A stretch of DNA of 64,000 nucleotides from Mesorhizobium shangrilense (GCF_040537815.1 NZ_JBEWSZ010000001.1:372001-436000), one strand, 5' to 3'. Counted from the stretch's first letter, positions 50,073 to 59,502 are shown. Program-made: numbers and translations. Notes: generated by a model from the sequence alone, not told the origin.

Positions 50073-50453
50073 GCCCTGTTTTTTTTAAAAGAGACGTTTT
50101 ACCGCGCGAGAAAGGCGTGACATTCTTCGTTCCTGCTGCTTCCGCCCCGCGTCTAGTCTAGCATTCCTGAACTGCGGGGGCATCAAACACATAATGCACA
50201 AGTTGCAATATGTGCTTTTTTACAACGCGCAACTCCAGCGGCGGCGGAGCAGCGCGACGCATTTCTCGATCGGGCCGGCGGCTGGTTGATGACGAGTTGA
50301 AGCCGCGCCATCGCCTCCGTTCACGACAATGTGAGCGGGCGCTCCCGGCCATTTGCCGGCAAAAGTTCGGATTTTAATCAATCGGTTTCAGCGACCTTCA
50401 ATCTTGGCGGCTACGCCTCTCACGTCTGAATGCACATCAGCCGTGGGACGCTC
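50073..50453. other. Non-coding spacer
   Basis: The spacer starts AT-rich next to the methyltransferase gene and rises to typical GC content toward the oxidoreductase. I see no gene, repeat family member or clear terminator in it. It contains a plausible promoter region for the divergent genes but no convincing boxes. Confidence 0.4.
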
Positions 50454-51839
50454 ATGAAACCGATTGCTGTGATTGGCGCCGGCATTGCCGGCTTGACTGC
50501 CGCGTTGGAACTGAAGAAGCGGGGACTGCCGACGCTGGTCTTCGAGGCGGGGAAATCGATCGGCGGCATGGCTTCGTCGTTCAAGGACGCCGACGGGTTT
50601 TCCTATGATTTCGGGGCGCATTTCGTCAGCAACCGGCTGGCCAATGCGCTCGGCGCCGGCGGTATATGCCGCACCGTCAAGCATTATGGCGAGGCCGTGC
50701 ATCTGCGCGGCAAATCCTACAGCTATCCGTTCGGCCTGATGCTGTCGCCGCGCTTCGCGCCGCCGGCCATCGCCGAGCGCACCCGCGACCGCAAGGTGGT
50801 GTCCGCCGCCGACTGGTTCACCAAGAAATACGGGCAGACGCTGGCCGAAGAGGTTGCCATTCCGCTTGCTGAAGCGTGGTCGGGCGCGGCGGCCGAGGAA
50901 CTGTCGCCGGCGATCGGCCAGAAGTTCGGTCCGCGCATCCTGAAATCGCTCTATCTCAACGCCGCCGCGTTGGTGACGGGCAGGGCGGTGTGCAACGGCT
51001 ATTCGCACGAGATGCCGGAGAGCGCCGATGTCTACCACGTCTATCCCGAAGGCGGCATGGCCAAGCTGCTCGAACCGATAGCCAACGAAGTCAGGGATGT
51101 GGTGCGGCTGGAATCGCCGGTCGAAAAGATCCTGGTCGAGGACGAGCAGGTGAAGGCGGTGCGGGTCAAGGGCGAGACGATCGAAGTGTCCGCCGCGATC
51201 AGCACGGCGCCCGTGCACATCCTGCCGAAGCTGGTCAGTGGAACCACGGCGCTCGAGCCGATGGCGGCGTTCCGCTACCGGCCGATGATCTTCGTCAATC
51301 TGCGCTTCATGGGCCGTGGCCTGCTGCCGGATACGGTGATGTGGGTGCCCGACCGCGCACAGCCGTTCTTCCGGCTGACGGAAACGCCGATCTCGATGCC
51401 GTGGCTGGCGCCCGACGGCAAGACGCTGATCACTTTCGACATTGGCTGCGAGGTCGGCGACACCTACTGGACGATGAACGACGAGACGCTCGCCCAAACC
51501 TGCCTCGACGGCATCTGCGAGATGTATCCGAAACTGCGCCGCGCCTTCATCAGCCCCGGTGGCGTCATCCGCACGCCGATCTCCTATCCGGTCTATCTGA
51601 TGAAATACGAGGAGCAGCGGCAGCGCTTCGCCAACTCGACCGGTGTCGACGGCCTCTACAGCATCGGCCGCAATGGCGAGTTCGCGCACAGCCTGATGGA
51701 GGACGTCTACTGGCGCACGATCCGGCGCATGGGCGATGTCGCCGACTATGTCGGCGGGGTACCGGAGGATCTGCCCTTCGCGGCGGAAATCCAGCGGATG
51801 ATGAAGCCTTCGGAGGACGAGCGCGTCCGCGCCGCCTAG
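50454..51839 (+). CDS. FAD-dependent amine oxidase/protoporphyrinogen oxidase-like oxidoreductase
   Basis: The 461-residue flavoprotein begins PIAVIGAGIAGLTAALELKKRGLPTLVFEAGKSIGGMASSF, with the dinucleotide-binding GAGIAGL and the GG motif. YHVYPEGGMAKLLEPIANEV and the C-terminal GLYSIGRNGEFAHSLMEDV complete the FAD site. It resembles NAD(P)/FAD-dependent oxidoreductases related to UDP-galactopyranose mutase and phytoene desaturase types, sometimes linked to cell-surface glycan genes. ATG at 50454 gives the standard N-terminus. The substrate is unknown. Confidence 0.85.
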   Translation: MKPIAVIGAGIAGLTAALELKKRGLPTLVFEAGKSIGGMASSFKDADGFSYDFGAHFVSNRLANALGAGGICRTVKHYGEAVHLRGKSYSYPFGLMLSPRFAPPAIAERTRDRKVVSAADWFTKKYGQTLAEEVAIPLAEAWSGAAAEELSPAIGQKFGPRILKSLYLNAAALVTGRAVCNGYSHEMPESADVYHVYPEGGMAKLLEPIANEVRDVVRLESPVEKILVEDEQVKAVRVKGETIEVSAAISTAPVHILPKLVSGTTALEPMAAFRYRPMIFVNLRFMGRGLLPDTVMWVPDRAQPFFRLTETPISMPWLAPDGKTLITFDIGCEVGDTYWTMNDETLAQTCLDGICEMYPKLRRAFISPGGVIRTPISYPVYLMKYEEQRQRFANSTGVDGLYSIGRNGEFAHSLMEDVYWRTIRRMGDVADYVGGVPEDLPFAAEIQRMMKPSEDERVRAA

Positions 51840-51849
51840 GGCAGGGGCG

Positions 51850-51886
51850 TGTTTCCTTCTTGCGGCCTTGCCGCACGAAGGAAACA
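51850..51886 (+). terminator. Terminator-like double hairpin
   Basis: TGTTTCCTTC pairs with GAAGGAAACA, and inside it GCGGC pairs with GCCGC around a CTT loop. It lies 11 bases after the oxidoreductase stop. The T-tract is missing, so it may only stabilise the 3' end. Confidence 0.6.
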
Positions 51887-51904
51887 TCCGGGAGCGGGAA
51901 GATC

Positions 51905-52372
51905 AGCCAATAGCCGCCTGGCTTGGCATCGGGCGCCGTGGCCGCGAACAGCGTCGGCAGCGCGCCTTCCGCGGCCGATTGGGCAAGAACCGGGGCGATC
52001 AGCCAGCCACGCCAATTGAACAGCGACGGACGGCCGCCGGGCCCATGCGCGGGACGCTGGTTTGCAGGTCGGTGAGGGCGTAGCCGGGGCGTGCTGCTTT
52101 GCTCATCAAGCCCCAGCCGAAGGCATCGCTGCGGCGCTGCAGTTCGAAAGCGAACAGGATCATGGCCAGCTTGGACTGCGCATAGGCAGGCCAGGGCCGG
52201 TAGCGTTGCCGCCATTGCAGATCGTCGAAATGGATCGCTGCCTGTATGCGGTGCGCGGCGCTGCTGAGATTGACGACGCGCGTTTGCCGCCCCTTGCGCA
52301 GCAGCGGCAGCAGACGTCCGGTCAGGGCGAAGTGGCCGAGATAGTTCCGGCCTGCCCGATGGAAGCGGATGA
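51905..52372 (-). pseudogene. Truncated SDR oxidoreductase pseudogene
   Basis: Reading the minus strand from 52372 gives NYLGHFALTGRLLPLLRKGR, then VVNLSSAAHRI, then the catalytic YAQSK (WPAYAQSKLAMILFAFELQRR), PGYALTDLQT and, after a change of frame near 52035, LAQSAAEGALPTLFAATAPDAKPGGYW. This is the C-terminal two-thirds of a classical SDR of the retinol dehydrogenase type. The cofactor-binding N-terminus is absent and a frameshift is present. Confidence 0.8.
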
Positions 52373-52560
52373 TTTATCGAAAGACCATCGCGGCAAGGAC
52401 TGCCTGACGTTTTTCACCGAGGCGGCGGGCCATGCTCGAAACCAATTGGAGGCCTGCGGGTTTTGTCAGGTATGGCCACCCATCCGAACCATTGCGCGAT
52501 GGTGGGCGACCAGCAGTTCGTCGCCGGCAAAGGTTGCACGCCGGCTCAATATGCCAGATC

Positions 52561-54576
52561 ATGGCTGATAGCAGGGGAAGACATCAAGTGGCGGCCAATC
52601 GTCGAAACGGCATGGCGTCTTCGGCTCATGGCCTGGAGGATATTCTTTCGGCCGCCGCGCCCCACCCGCGAACATCATTGCCCACCGTGGCAACCATCGT
52701 CACGACGGTGGCGGCGCTGTATTTCGGGCGCGAGGTTTTCCTGCCGATCGCCATCGCGCTGCTGTTGACCTTCGCGCTCGCGCCCTTGGTTTCGGCGCTC
52801 AAACGGGTCGGCATTCCCCGGCTTCCCGCTGTCATCGCCAGCGTGCTCGGCGCTTTCGCGGCACTTGCCCTGTTCAGCTTCATCATCGCCACGCAGGTCA
52901 GCGAACTGGCGCAGAATATCCCGGTCTACCAGACCAACATCCTGGCCAAGATCCGTTCGCTCAAGGAAACCGGCGTCGGGGGAGGGATCATTGCCAGATT
53001 GAGCAGCGTGGTCGAGCGTGTCGGCCAGGAGATCGACAAGCAGGACACTTCGCTGCCGGCTACCACCGCGGACAAACCGCAGCGTGAGCCCGTGCCCGTC
53101 GAGATCGTCTCGCGCGAAAAGCCGCTCGAAGTCCTGCAAAACATAGTCGGCCCGCTGATCAGCCCGCTCGGATCGGCCGGACTGATTGTCATTGTCGTCA
53201 TATTCATGCTGCTCGAGCGGGAGGATTTGCGCGACCGTTTCATCCGGCTTGTCGGTTACGGTGATCTTCACCGCACCACCGAGGCGCTTCGGGATGCCGG
53301 CAAGCGGGTGGGCCGCTATTTGCTCATGCAATTGGTCGTCAACTTCGTCTACGCCATACCGATTACGCTCGGCCTGTGGATCCTCGGCATTCCCAATGCA
53401 CTGCTGTGGGGACTGCTGGCGCTGGCGTTACGCTTCGTTCCCTACATCGGGCCGGCCATAGGCATGCTTCTGCCGCTGTTCCTGGCACTGGCCGTGGCAC
53501 CCGGCTGGTCGCTCGTCCTGTGGACTGCGGCCTTGTTCGTGGTGATGGAACTGATCACCGGCAACGTGATCGAGCCCTGGCTTTACGGTTCGCGAACGGG
53601 GCTGTCACCGCTGGCGATCATCGTTGCGGCCATCTTCTGGACCTGGCTCTGGGGGCCTCTCGGACTGATCCTGTCAACGCCGCTCACCGTCTGCCTGGTG
53701 GTGCTGGGCAGGCATGTGCCGCAGTTTGAATTCCTTGACGTGCTGTTTGGCAACGAACCCGTGCTCGAGCCGCATGCGCGGCTCTACCAGCGGCTTCTGG
53801 CTGGTGATCCCGACGAAGCCACCGACCACGCCGAGGAGATGCTGGAGGAGAAATATCTGGTCGAATTCTACGACAAGGTGGCCATTCCCGCACTTCTGCT
53901 GGGCGAGCGGGATCGCGTGCGCGGCGTGATGGGCGACCTGCAGAGACGGCAAGTGGCGGCCAGTGCCCTGACGCTGGTGGCCAACCTCGACGAGAACGCA
54001 CAAGAGGAGGCGGACGAGGAGGATGGCCCAATCGTTACCGGGGAGGCGGGCGACGACGGCGAGGCCGCTGGTGGGGATGAGGCCGACCTGCCTGATGGCA
54101 CGGACACGTCGGTGCTTTGCGCCGGCGGGCGTGGTGAACTCGACGATGCCGCCGCCGCCATGCTGGCGCAGGTGCTGGAAGTCCAGGGCGCGACAGCGTC
54201 GAAGGCCGGCTTTGCCGATGTCGAACCCTCGAGCATTCGCCACCTTGAGCTCGCAACCATCGACACTGTCGTGGTCGGCTTCCTGAACCGGGATTCCGTC
54301 AAGCACGCCCGGTTCTTGGTTCGCCGGCTCAAGCGTGCGAAGGCAGCGCTGCGGGTGGGGATCGTGTTCTGGTCGGAGGCTGGCAACGAGGATAAGGAAT
54401 CCGCCGCCAGGCTGGCCCAGGACCTGAACGCGGATTTCGTGGCGCATGGCATGGTGGACGCCGTGCTGGGCGCGCTGTCGAAAGAGCCGCCAATTGCCCT
54501 CAAGCTCGTCGCCAAACGCCGCATGCGCCGCAAGCGCGCCGCCCCCAGAAAGGTTCCGGCCGCAGCCGCGAGCTAG
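52561..54576 (+). CDS. AI-2E family transporter with C-terminal extension
   Basis: The 671-residue protein has the AI-2E permease core: VATIVTTVAALYFGREVFLPIAIALLLTFALAPLVSALKRVGIPRLPAVI at the start, then LIVIVVIFMLLEREDLRDRFIRLVG, RVGRYLLMQLVVNFVYAIPI, and GLLALALRFVPYIGPAIGMLLP with SPLAIIVAAIFWTWLWGPLGLILSTPLTVCLVVLGRHVPQF. Beyond about residue 420 it has an unusual cytoplasmic tail with a strongly acidic low-complexity linker and a possible Rossmann-like domain (TVVVGFLNRDSVKHARFLVRRL). ATG 52561 versus 52612 is uncertain. The substrate is unknown. Confidence 0.82.
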   Translation: MADSRGRHQVAANRRNGMASSAHGLEDILSAAAPHPRTSLPTVATIVTTVAALYFGREVFLPIAIALLLTFALAPLVSALKRVGIPRLPAVIASVLGAFAALALFSFIIATQVSELAQNIPVYQTNILAKIRSLKETGVGGGIIARLSSVVERVGQEIDKQDTSLPATTADKPQREPVPVEIVSREKPLEVLQNIVGPLISPLGSAGLIVIVVIFMLLEREDLRDRFIRLVGYGDLHRTTEALRDAGKRVGRYLLMQLVVNFVYAIPITLGLWILGIPNALLWGLLALALRFVPYIGPAIGMLLPLFLALAVAPGWSLVLWTAALFVVMELITGNVIEPWLYGSRTGLSPLAIIVAAIFWTWLWGPLGLILSTPLTVCLVVLGRHVPQFEFLDVLFGNEPVLEPHARLYQRLLAGDPDEATDHAEEMLEEKYLVEFYDKVAIPALLLGERDRVRGVMGDLQRRQVAASALTLVANLDENAQEEADEEDGPIVTGEAGDDGEAAGGDEADLPDGTDTSVLCAGGRGELDDAAAAMLAQVLEVQGATASKAGFADVEPSSIRHLELATIDTVVVGFLNRDSVKHARFLVRRLKRAKAALRVGIVFWSEAGNEDKESAARLAQDLNADFVAHGMVDAVLGALSKEPPIALKLVAKRRMRRKRAAPRKVPAAAAS

Positions 54577-54669
54577 GGTCAAAAGCCCGATCACTCGGAG
54601 CGACCGAGCTAGAGCTGAAGCGGACACTCCCAGGTGAAAGCGCATGGCGCTTTGCGCCTCATGTCGGCT

Positions 54670-55791
54670 TCAAATCCTGCGGAGCGCCTCAGCCGGGAGA
54701 AGGCGGGTGGCGCGCCAGGCCGGATAGAGCGCGCCGAGTGGCCCAGCGATGAAGACGAAGATCAGCGCCTGCGCGATCGACCAGCCTGACAGGTAAGGCA
54801 CGATCAGACCCGCCGCGAACTTTGTCTTCGCCGCCAGTTCCATGGTAAGGGCGCCCAGAATGATCCCGATAACCCCGCCGGCTGCGCTCATGATCACGCC
54901 TTCGATGAGAATGAGCCGAAGAATCCGCCGGGGAGACCAGCCTAGCGCTGCGAGAACGCCAATCTCGAACGTCCGTTCGTTCACGGCCATCAGAAGTGTA
55001 TTGGCAACGGCGACAGAGGCCATCGCCATGACAACCAGTGAAATTGTACGGGCAATCGCCTGAAGCAGATCGAAGATGCGGATGCTGCTGGCAAACTGCT
55101 CGGTGTCGCCTACCTCGAAGCCCGGTGCGGCCGCGATGAGTCTGGTTCGGGCAACAGCGATCTCATTCTTGTCGAGTGGGCGCTTCAACCTCACCTCGAA
55201 CAAGGTAAACACGTCCTGGCGCGACAGGAGTTGCTGCAGCCCTTCGAGCGGAACGATCGCGCTGTTCTGGTTTAGTATGGACGAGAACGACGCGATGCCG
55301 ACAATCTGATAGGGCTGGAACTGGAGCTCGACGGTATCACCGACCCGCTTGCCCAACGCGCTGGCGATCGACTGGCCAAGGATCACAGACCACTGGTCCC
55401 CCGGTGCAGGGATTCGCCCCGACAGGAGGTGAATGTCGTTCCACAGGAAGCTGCCGTTCGGCCAGCCGGCCATGACGATATTTGCAGCGTCGTCAGCGGT
55501 GGTGATGTTCAGGAGAACGCCCGACACGGCCTCGACGTTTGGCACCGCGGAAAGCCCGGAGCCCAGCGACTTGGGTACGGTGCTGCTCACCAGGTTGAAC
55601 GCGCTGCGCTGGCTTACCACAAGGTCCGCACCGTTCTCATCGATTCCCGATGCAAACGAGTGCTGGACGCCAGCGGTCAGGCCGGTAAGTGCCACAAACC
55701 CCGCCACCGCCAAAGCGATGCCGAGAACCGTGAGGAGGGTGCGAAGCGGACGCGCAAGGAGACCGCGCAAGGGAAGGGTCAGCTCTGTCAT
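54670..55791 (-). CDS. ABC transporter permease (FtsX/LolC/MacB type)
   Basis: The 373-residue inner-membrane protein starts with TM1 (PLRTLLTVLGIALAVAGFVALTGLTAGVQ), followed by a large periplasmic domain to about residue 245, and three C-terminal TM segments (AIARTISLVVMAMASVAVANTLLMAV; LILIEGVIMSAAGGVIGIILGALTMEL; IAQALIFVFIAGPLGALYPAWRATRLLPAEALRRI). This topology and the PAEALRRI ending match MacB/FtsX-type permeases. It follows the ATPase gene by three bases and is the last gene of the PKS operon. Its partner ATPase and the MlaC-like protein suggest lipid export. Confidence 0.88.
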   Translation of the reverse strand: MTELTLPLRGLLARPLRTLLTVLGIALAVAGFVALTGLTAGVQHSFASGIDENGADLVVSQRSAFNLVSSTVPKSLGSGLSAVPNVEAVSGVLLNITTADDAANIVMAGWPNGSFLWNDIHLLSGRIPAPGDQWSVILGQSIASALGKRVGDTVELQFQPYQIVGIASFSSILNQNSAIVPLEGLQQLLSRQDVFTLFEVRLKRPLDKNEIAVARTRLIAAAPGFEVGDTEQFASSIRIFDLLQAIARTISLVVMAMASVAVANTLLMAVNERTFEIGVLAALGWSPRRILRLILIEGVIMSAAGGVIGIILGALTMELAAKTKFAAGLIVPYLSGWSIAQALIFVFIAGPLGALYPAWRATRLLPAEALRRI

Positions 55792-55794
55792 GGG

Positions 55795-56508
55795 TTAGCG
55801 GATCCGCGACGCGGGCGCAGGCGTCGACATCGCCGTCATTCGGCTGTCCGAACGGATGCGGCCGTCGGAGATTTCGACTCTGCGACCGCACAGTGCGGCC
55901 ACGTCCTCGTCATGGGTCACCACGATCACCGCGGTACCGAACTCGCGGTGCGCGTTGCCAATGATGCTCATCACGGATTGGCTCGTCTGCATGTCGAGGC
56001 TTCCTGTCGGCTCGTCCGCAACGAGAAGCTTCGGACGGTTTGCAAGCGCCCGCGCAATTGCAAGCCGCTGGCGTTCGCCGCCCGAAAGCTCAGCCGGCCG
56101 GAGCGTGGCGCGCTCGGCAAGACCGAAATGTGCCAGAAGTTCGAGCGCGCGAACGCGACGCTGCCGCGCTCCGCCCAGGTTTCCCAGCAAAGCCACCTCG
56201 ATGTTCTCGCGCGCCGATAAGGACTGGAGAAGGAAGAAGTTCTGGAAAACGATGCCGATCTTGCTGGCCCGGACGGCTGCCCATGCAGCCCTCCCGTTGA
56301 CGGCCCGTCCTTCGAACCGAACTTCGCCGCGCGTTGGCCGGTCGAGCCCACAGACCAGGTTCAGGATCGTGGACTTGCCGCTCCCGCTCCGGCCGACAAT
56401 GGCGACGGTCTCGTCGTCCTCGATCGCGAGCGACACATCTTCAACGGCGACAATGCGGCCGCCGTCAAAGTCGCGGCCGACATTGGTCAATTCGACGAGG
56501 GGAGGCAT
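55795..56508 (-). CDS. ABC transporter ATP-binding protein (LolD/MacB type)
   Basis: The 237-residue ATPase has Walker A GRSGSGKSTILNLVCGLDRPTRGEV, signature LSGGERQRLAIARALANRP and Walker B LLVADEPTGSLD. The SGGERQRLAIARAL and ADEPTGSLD forms fit the LolD/MacB/FtsE branch that pairs with FtsX-type permeases. ATG 56508 is the family-consistent start, with GGGAGGC upstream. It lies between the MlaC-like gene and the permease, with spacings of 16 and 3 bases, in the operon that begins with the type III PKS. Confidence 0.92.
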   Translation of the reverse strand: MPPLVELTNVGRDFDGGRIVAVEDVSLAIEDDETVAIVGRSGSGKSTILNLVCGLDRPTRGEVRFEGRAVNGRAAWAAVRASKIGIVFQNFFLLQSLSARENIEVALLGNLGGARQRRVRALELLAHFGLAERATLRPAELSGGERQRLAIARALANRPKLLVADEPTGSLDMQTSQSVMSIIGNAHREFGTAVIVVTHDEDVAALCGRRVEISDGRIRSDSRMTAMSTPAPASRIR

Positions 56509-56524
56509 GAGCACGAGCCAGGGG

Positions 56525-57139
56525 TCATACCCGGCCTTTCCTGAGATCGACGACAAGCGCGGGGATCGAGCCGCCGTTGCCGGCGAGCGTCTGGGCAACG
56601 CGCTCCCGCTGCTGCACGGTCACGGAGCCGCCGTCGACAAAGACATCGCCGATGCAGAGTTGTCCGCGGCAGTGGCGGACACGCCAGTCCACGGCCGTTG
56701 GGCCGTGGAGCGGCCGGCGGAATTCGCTGCGCACCAGGATATCGCCGTTAGCCAGGGCCTTTGTGCCGAGCACGGCGAAAGTCTTGTCCTGCGTCCGCTC
56801 CAGCCTGTCGGCCAGCCTGTGCGCGATAGCATAAAGAATCGCATCGACCACCGCGGCGCGGTCGTCCGCACTCGCGTTGCGCCAATGCGTCCCGAGCACG
56901 GCTTGGGCGATCCCTTTTCCGTCGAACGCCGCGGAGATCGAGCGGAGCTGCGCCTCGGCGGGTCCACCGTGCCCAAGCACAATCGCCGCCTGGCGCACGG
57001 TCTCAACCAGCTTGACCGCGTCACTCTGCTCATCGGCGGCTGCCGAAAGCGACGGGGCGCAAATCGCGAGCAGCACGGGGACAAGCAACAGCCGGGCCAA
57101 AGCTGCCCAGCTTGCGTGCGACCATGGGCCTGCTGTCAT
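56525..57139 (-). CDS. MlaC/Ttg2D-like periplasmic lipid-carrier protein
   Basis: The 204-residue protein has a signal peptide (ASWAALARLLLVPVLLAICAPSLSAA) and a following helical/beta domain. Its sequence (AAVVDAILYAIAHRLADRLERT ... DILVRSEFRRPLHGPTAVDWRVRHCRGQLCIGDVFVDGGSVTVQQRERVAQTL, ending ALVVDLRKG) follows the MlaC pattern of a phospholipid-binding periplasmic shuttle. The usual long helix bundle is shortened. Two cysteines (HCRGQLC) are unusual and may form a disulfide. It sits nine bases after the sulfotransferase gene. Confidence 0.78.
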   Translation of the reverse strand: MTAGPWSHASWAALARLLLVPVLLAICAPSLSAAADEQSDAVKLVETVRQAAIVLGHGGPAEAQLRSISAAFDGKGIAQAVLGTHWRNASADDRAAVVDAILYAIAHRLADRLERTQDKTFAVLGTKALANGDILVRSEFRRPLHGPTAVDWRVRHCRGQLCIGDVFVDGGSVTVQQRERVAQTLAGNGGSIPALVVDLRKGRV

Positions 57140-57148
57140 GATCCAATG

Positions 57149-58369
57149 TCATCCAATGCGTTGTTGGCTGTCAATATCGAGCGTCTCGGGAGCCCGCGCA
57201 GGCGCATGCCCAAAACTGGCAGCCAGCGGTTCGAGGCGAGCTACCCGCGCTCTCTGCCTTTCCGTCAGGTCGGGATGGCGGTTCCGTGCCTGTTTGACGA
57301 ACGTCGCAGCGACCTGCTGCATCCGCTCCTCGCAGCCGCTGGAAAATGGCAGGCCCAGTTCACGGTAGATCCGCTTCATCTCGCCCACGGGGTCGGCGGT
57401 GAGATCCTGCAGCCGCACTTCTGCGAGATCAGCGGTTGGAATCCGAGCTCTATCCGCCAGATAGTGCATCTCTGTCGCCAGGTATTCGCAGGTGATGATC
57501 TCCTCTTGCTCGTCCTCGGGCAGTGGCGGCTGCAGGGCGAATGCACGTTGCAGTTCGCGCGCCAGGAGGAGGTTGGACCGGAACACGACGTCCGGCGAAC
57601 GGGAGATGTGGACAAACTTGGCGCCCGGAAATAGCTCCAAAAGGTAGCGGACGCGCGCCGTATGGCTCGGCGACTTGAGCAGAAGTCGCCGCCCGCCTGC
57701 AACGAGAGCAAGCTTCTGGACGAAAGCGAACTGATGTGAGCGCCAGCGGCTGAACTCGTCCGCCGAAAGCGCGTCGAGATCGTGAAATCGATTAAAGAAG
57801 GCTTGCCGGCGGGGAAGCACGGCACGTCCTGCGAGGACGGACATCCCACCCATGTTGTTCAACGCGAAGTCGTCCTCCGCTGGCAGCCTGGCGCCCACCG
57901 GCACCACTGCGTTGAGGCGCGTCAACGGTAGCAAGGGTACGAAAAGGTAGCGCAGGAGAACCCAGCCAAGGACGAATGTCTGAGGGGCCAGGACCTGCGG
58001 CCAGCTCGGCGATCTTAGGCTCGGATCGGTTGCCAGCAGGTTCTGCAAAAACGTCGTCCCGGATCGGAAGTAGCCGAGGACGAACACCGGGGCGTTATCC
58101 CGCTCCATTCGGGGAGGCCGCAGCCGCAGCCATGCCCCAACGATCACGCGCTCCGGCAGGGAGGCGACCGTGTTGATCCCCGAAAGCAGGAGCAGGAGAA
58201 CCAGGCGCGGCCAATAAGCGGGAGGGATCTGGCCTTCCGCGCGCCATAGGATCCTCAGTACGGCGTCAAGAGGCGCCACGCACATGAAGTGCGGATACGG
58301 CAAATAGGGCACCAGCCAACGGGCCGCGAAAGCTCGGATGCGGTGTCGGACATTGTTCGATGGCATCAT
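57149..58369 (-). CDS. Sulfotransferase family protein
   Basis: This 406-residue protein contains the PAPS-binding 5'-phosphosulfate loop FVLGYFRSGTTFLQNLLATDPSLRSPSWPQ and the 3'-phosphate motif FVHISRSPDVVFRSNLLLARE. Both are typical of bacterial/eukaryotic sulfotransferases with an HxxS/R-rich C-terminus. About 60 hydrophobic N-terminal residues (YWPRLVLLLLLSGINTVASL) suggest membrane association, as expected for a lipid substrate. It follows the type III PKS by 62 bases in the same operon. Start is ATG 58369 or 58366; a TTG lies just upstream. Confidence 0.85.
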   Translation of the reverse strand: MMPSNNVRHRIRAFAARWLVPYLPYPHFMCVAPLDAVLRILWRAEGQIPPAYWPRLVLLLLLSGINTVASLPERVIVGAWLRLRPPRMERDNAPVFVLGYFRSGTTFLQNLLATDPSLRSPSWPQVLAPQTFVLGWVLLRYLFVPLLPLTRLNAVVPVGARLPAEDDFALNNMGGMSVLAGRAVLPRRQAFFNRFHDLDALSADEFSRWRSHQFAFVQKLALVAGGRRLLLKSPSHTARVRYLLELFPGAKFVHISRSPDVVFRSNLLLARELQRAFALQPPLPEDEQEEIITCEYLATEMHYLADRARIPTADLAEVRLQDLTADPVGEMKRIYRELGLPFSSGCEERMQQVAATFVKQARNRHPDLTERQRARVARLEPLAASFGHAPARAPETLDIDSQQRIG

Positions 58370-58431
58370 CAAGGAACTTATGATCCATAGGTTCAGATGT
58401 TCAAACCGGCCAGGTCACCGTGAGGACCTCA

Positions 58432-59502
58432 TCAGGCAGTCCGGAACATCATGGTCTCGGTGGTCAATCCCGGCCCGAACGCCATGCCGCAGCCGAGCAA
58501 GCCCGACGGCTCCTTCAGCATTTCGGCCATGACGAACATCACGGTTGCCGATGACATGTTGCCGTATTTCCGGAGCACTTCGCGCGATACGTCGAGCGCG
58601 GTCGGTTCCAGTTTGAGTGCCCGCTCGACCGCGTCGAGCACGGAGCGGCCGCCGGGATGCACCGCCCACAAATCGATCTCCTTGGCGGGCCTGCCACCGA
58701 GGATGGCCGGATGCTCGTTGCGCAGCGTCTCACGGACCGCGCCGGGAACCTGGCCGGACAGCACCATGTCAAAGCCATCGTCGCGGATGCGCCAACTCAT
58801 CAGCTCCTTGCACTCCGCTGCCACGATGGCGTGGAAGCTTTCGAGCAGGATGCCGTGCGGTTCGGCCGTTACCAGCGAGGCCGCGCAACCGTCGCCCCAC
58901 AGGCAGAACGAGATCAGCTTCTCGAGCTCGGTGGCTTCCCTGAAATGCAGCGTGCACAATTCGATGTTGACCATCAGCACGCGGGCTTTCGGATCGGAGC
59001 GCACGATATGGCGTGACAGCTTCAAGGCGTTGATGGCGGCATAGCATCCCATGAAGCCGACGATGGTGCGCTCGACGGACGTCGGCAGGCCGCATCGCTG
59101 CACCAGCTCAAGGTCGATGCCAGGCGCCGAAAAGCCGGTGCAGCTCGTCACGATCAAATGCGTGATCAGTGAGCGGTCGTCGTCGGCCAGAAGCTTGTCG
59201 ACGGCCTGTTGCGCGAGCTCCGGCGCGGCGGCTTCATACATCTCCATACGGATTGCGGTGCTGGCGAACGAGCCCCTGACCGAGGTGCCGTCGCGGTCGA
59301 TTGCCCCACCGCGCGGATCGTCGGCGGGCGCAAAGCAGGAATAGCGATGTTCGATCCCGGCAAGAGCGACCATTCGCTCGAAGAGCGCAAGGCGTGGGGC
59401 ATTGTCTTCAAGCAGCAAAGCTCCATAGCGGAGGTAGAACTGATGCACGTCGTGTTCTGGAACTGACGTGGCAATGCGGTTCAGATACGCTTGAGAGGAC
59501 AA
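58432..59502 (-). CDS. Type III polyketide synthase
   Basis: The 356-residue enzyme has the chalcone synthase superfamily layout. The catalytic triad is visible: C153 in GFMGCYAAINAL, H282 in LWAVHPGGRSVLDAVE, N315 in RKYGNMSSATVMFVM. The final GLLGCGMAFGPGLTTETMMF is the substrate-exit region. It condenses an acyl-CoA or aromatic starter with malonyl-CoA. The start is a TTG preceded by GGAG at five bases. It is first in an operon with a sulfotransferase, MlaC-like carrier and ABC exporter, and divergent from a methyltransferase/oxidoreductase pair. An alkylresorcinol, alkylpyrone or similar phenolic lipid is the likely product class. Confidence 0.9.
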   Translation of the reverse strand: MSSQAYLNRIATSVPEHDVHQFYLRYGALLLEDNAPRLALFERMVALAGIEHRYSCFAPADDPRGGAIDRDGTSVRGSFASTAIRMEMYEAAAPELAQQAVDKLLADDDRSLITHLIVTSCTGFSAPGIDLELVQRCGLPTSVERTIVGFMGCYAAINALKLSRHIVRSDPKARVLMVNIELCTLHFREATELEKLISFCLWGDGCAASLVTAEPHGILLESFHAIVAAECKELMSWRIRDDGFDMVLSGQVPGAVRETLRNEHPAILGGRPAKEIDLWAVHPGGRSVLDAVERALKLEPTALDVSREVLRKYGNMSSATVMFVMAEMLKEPSGLLGCGMAFGPGLTTETMMFRTA

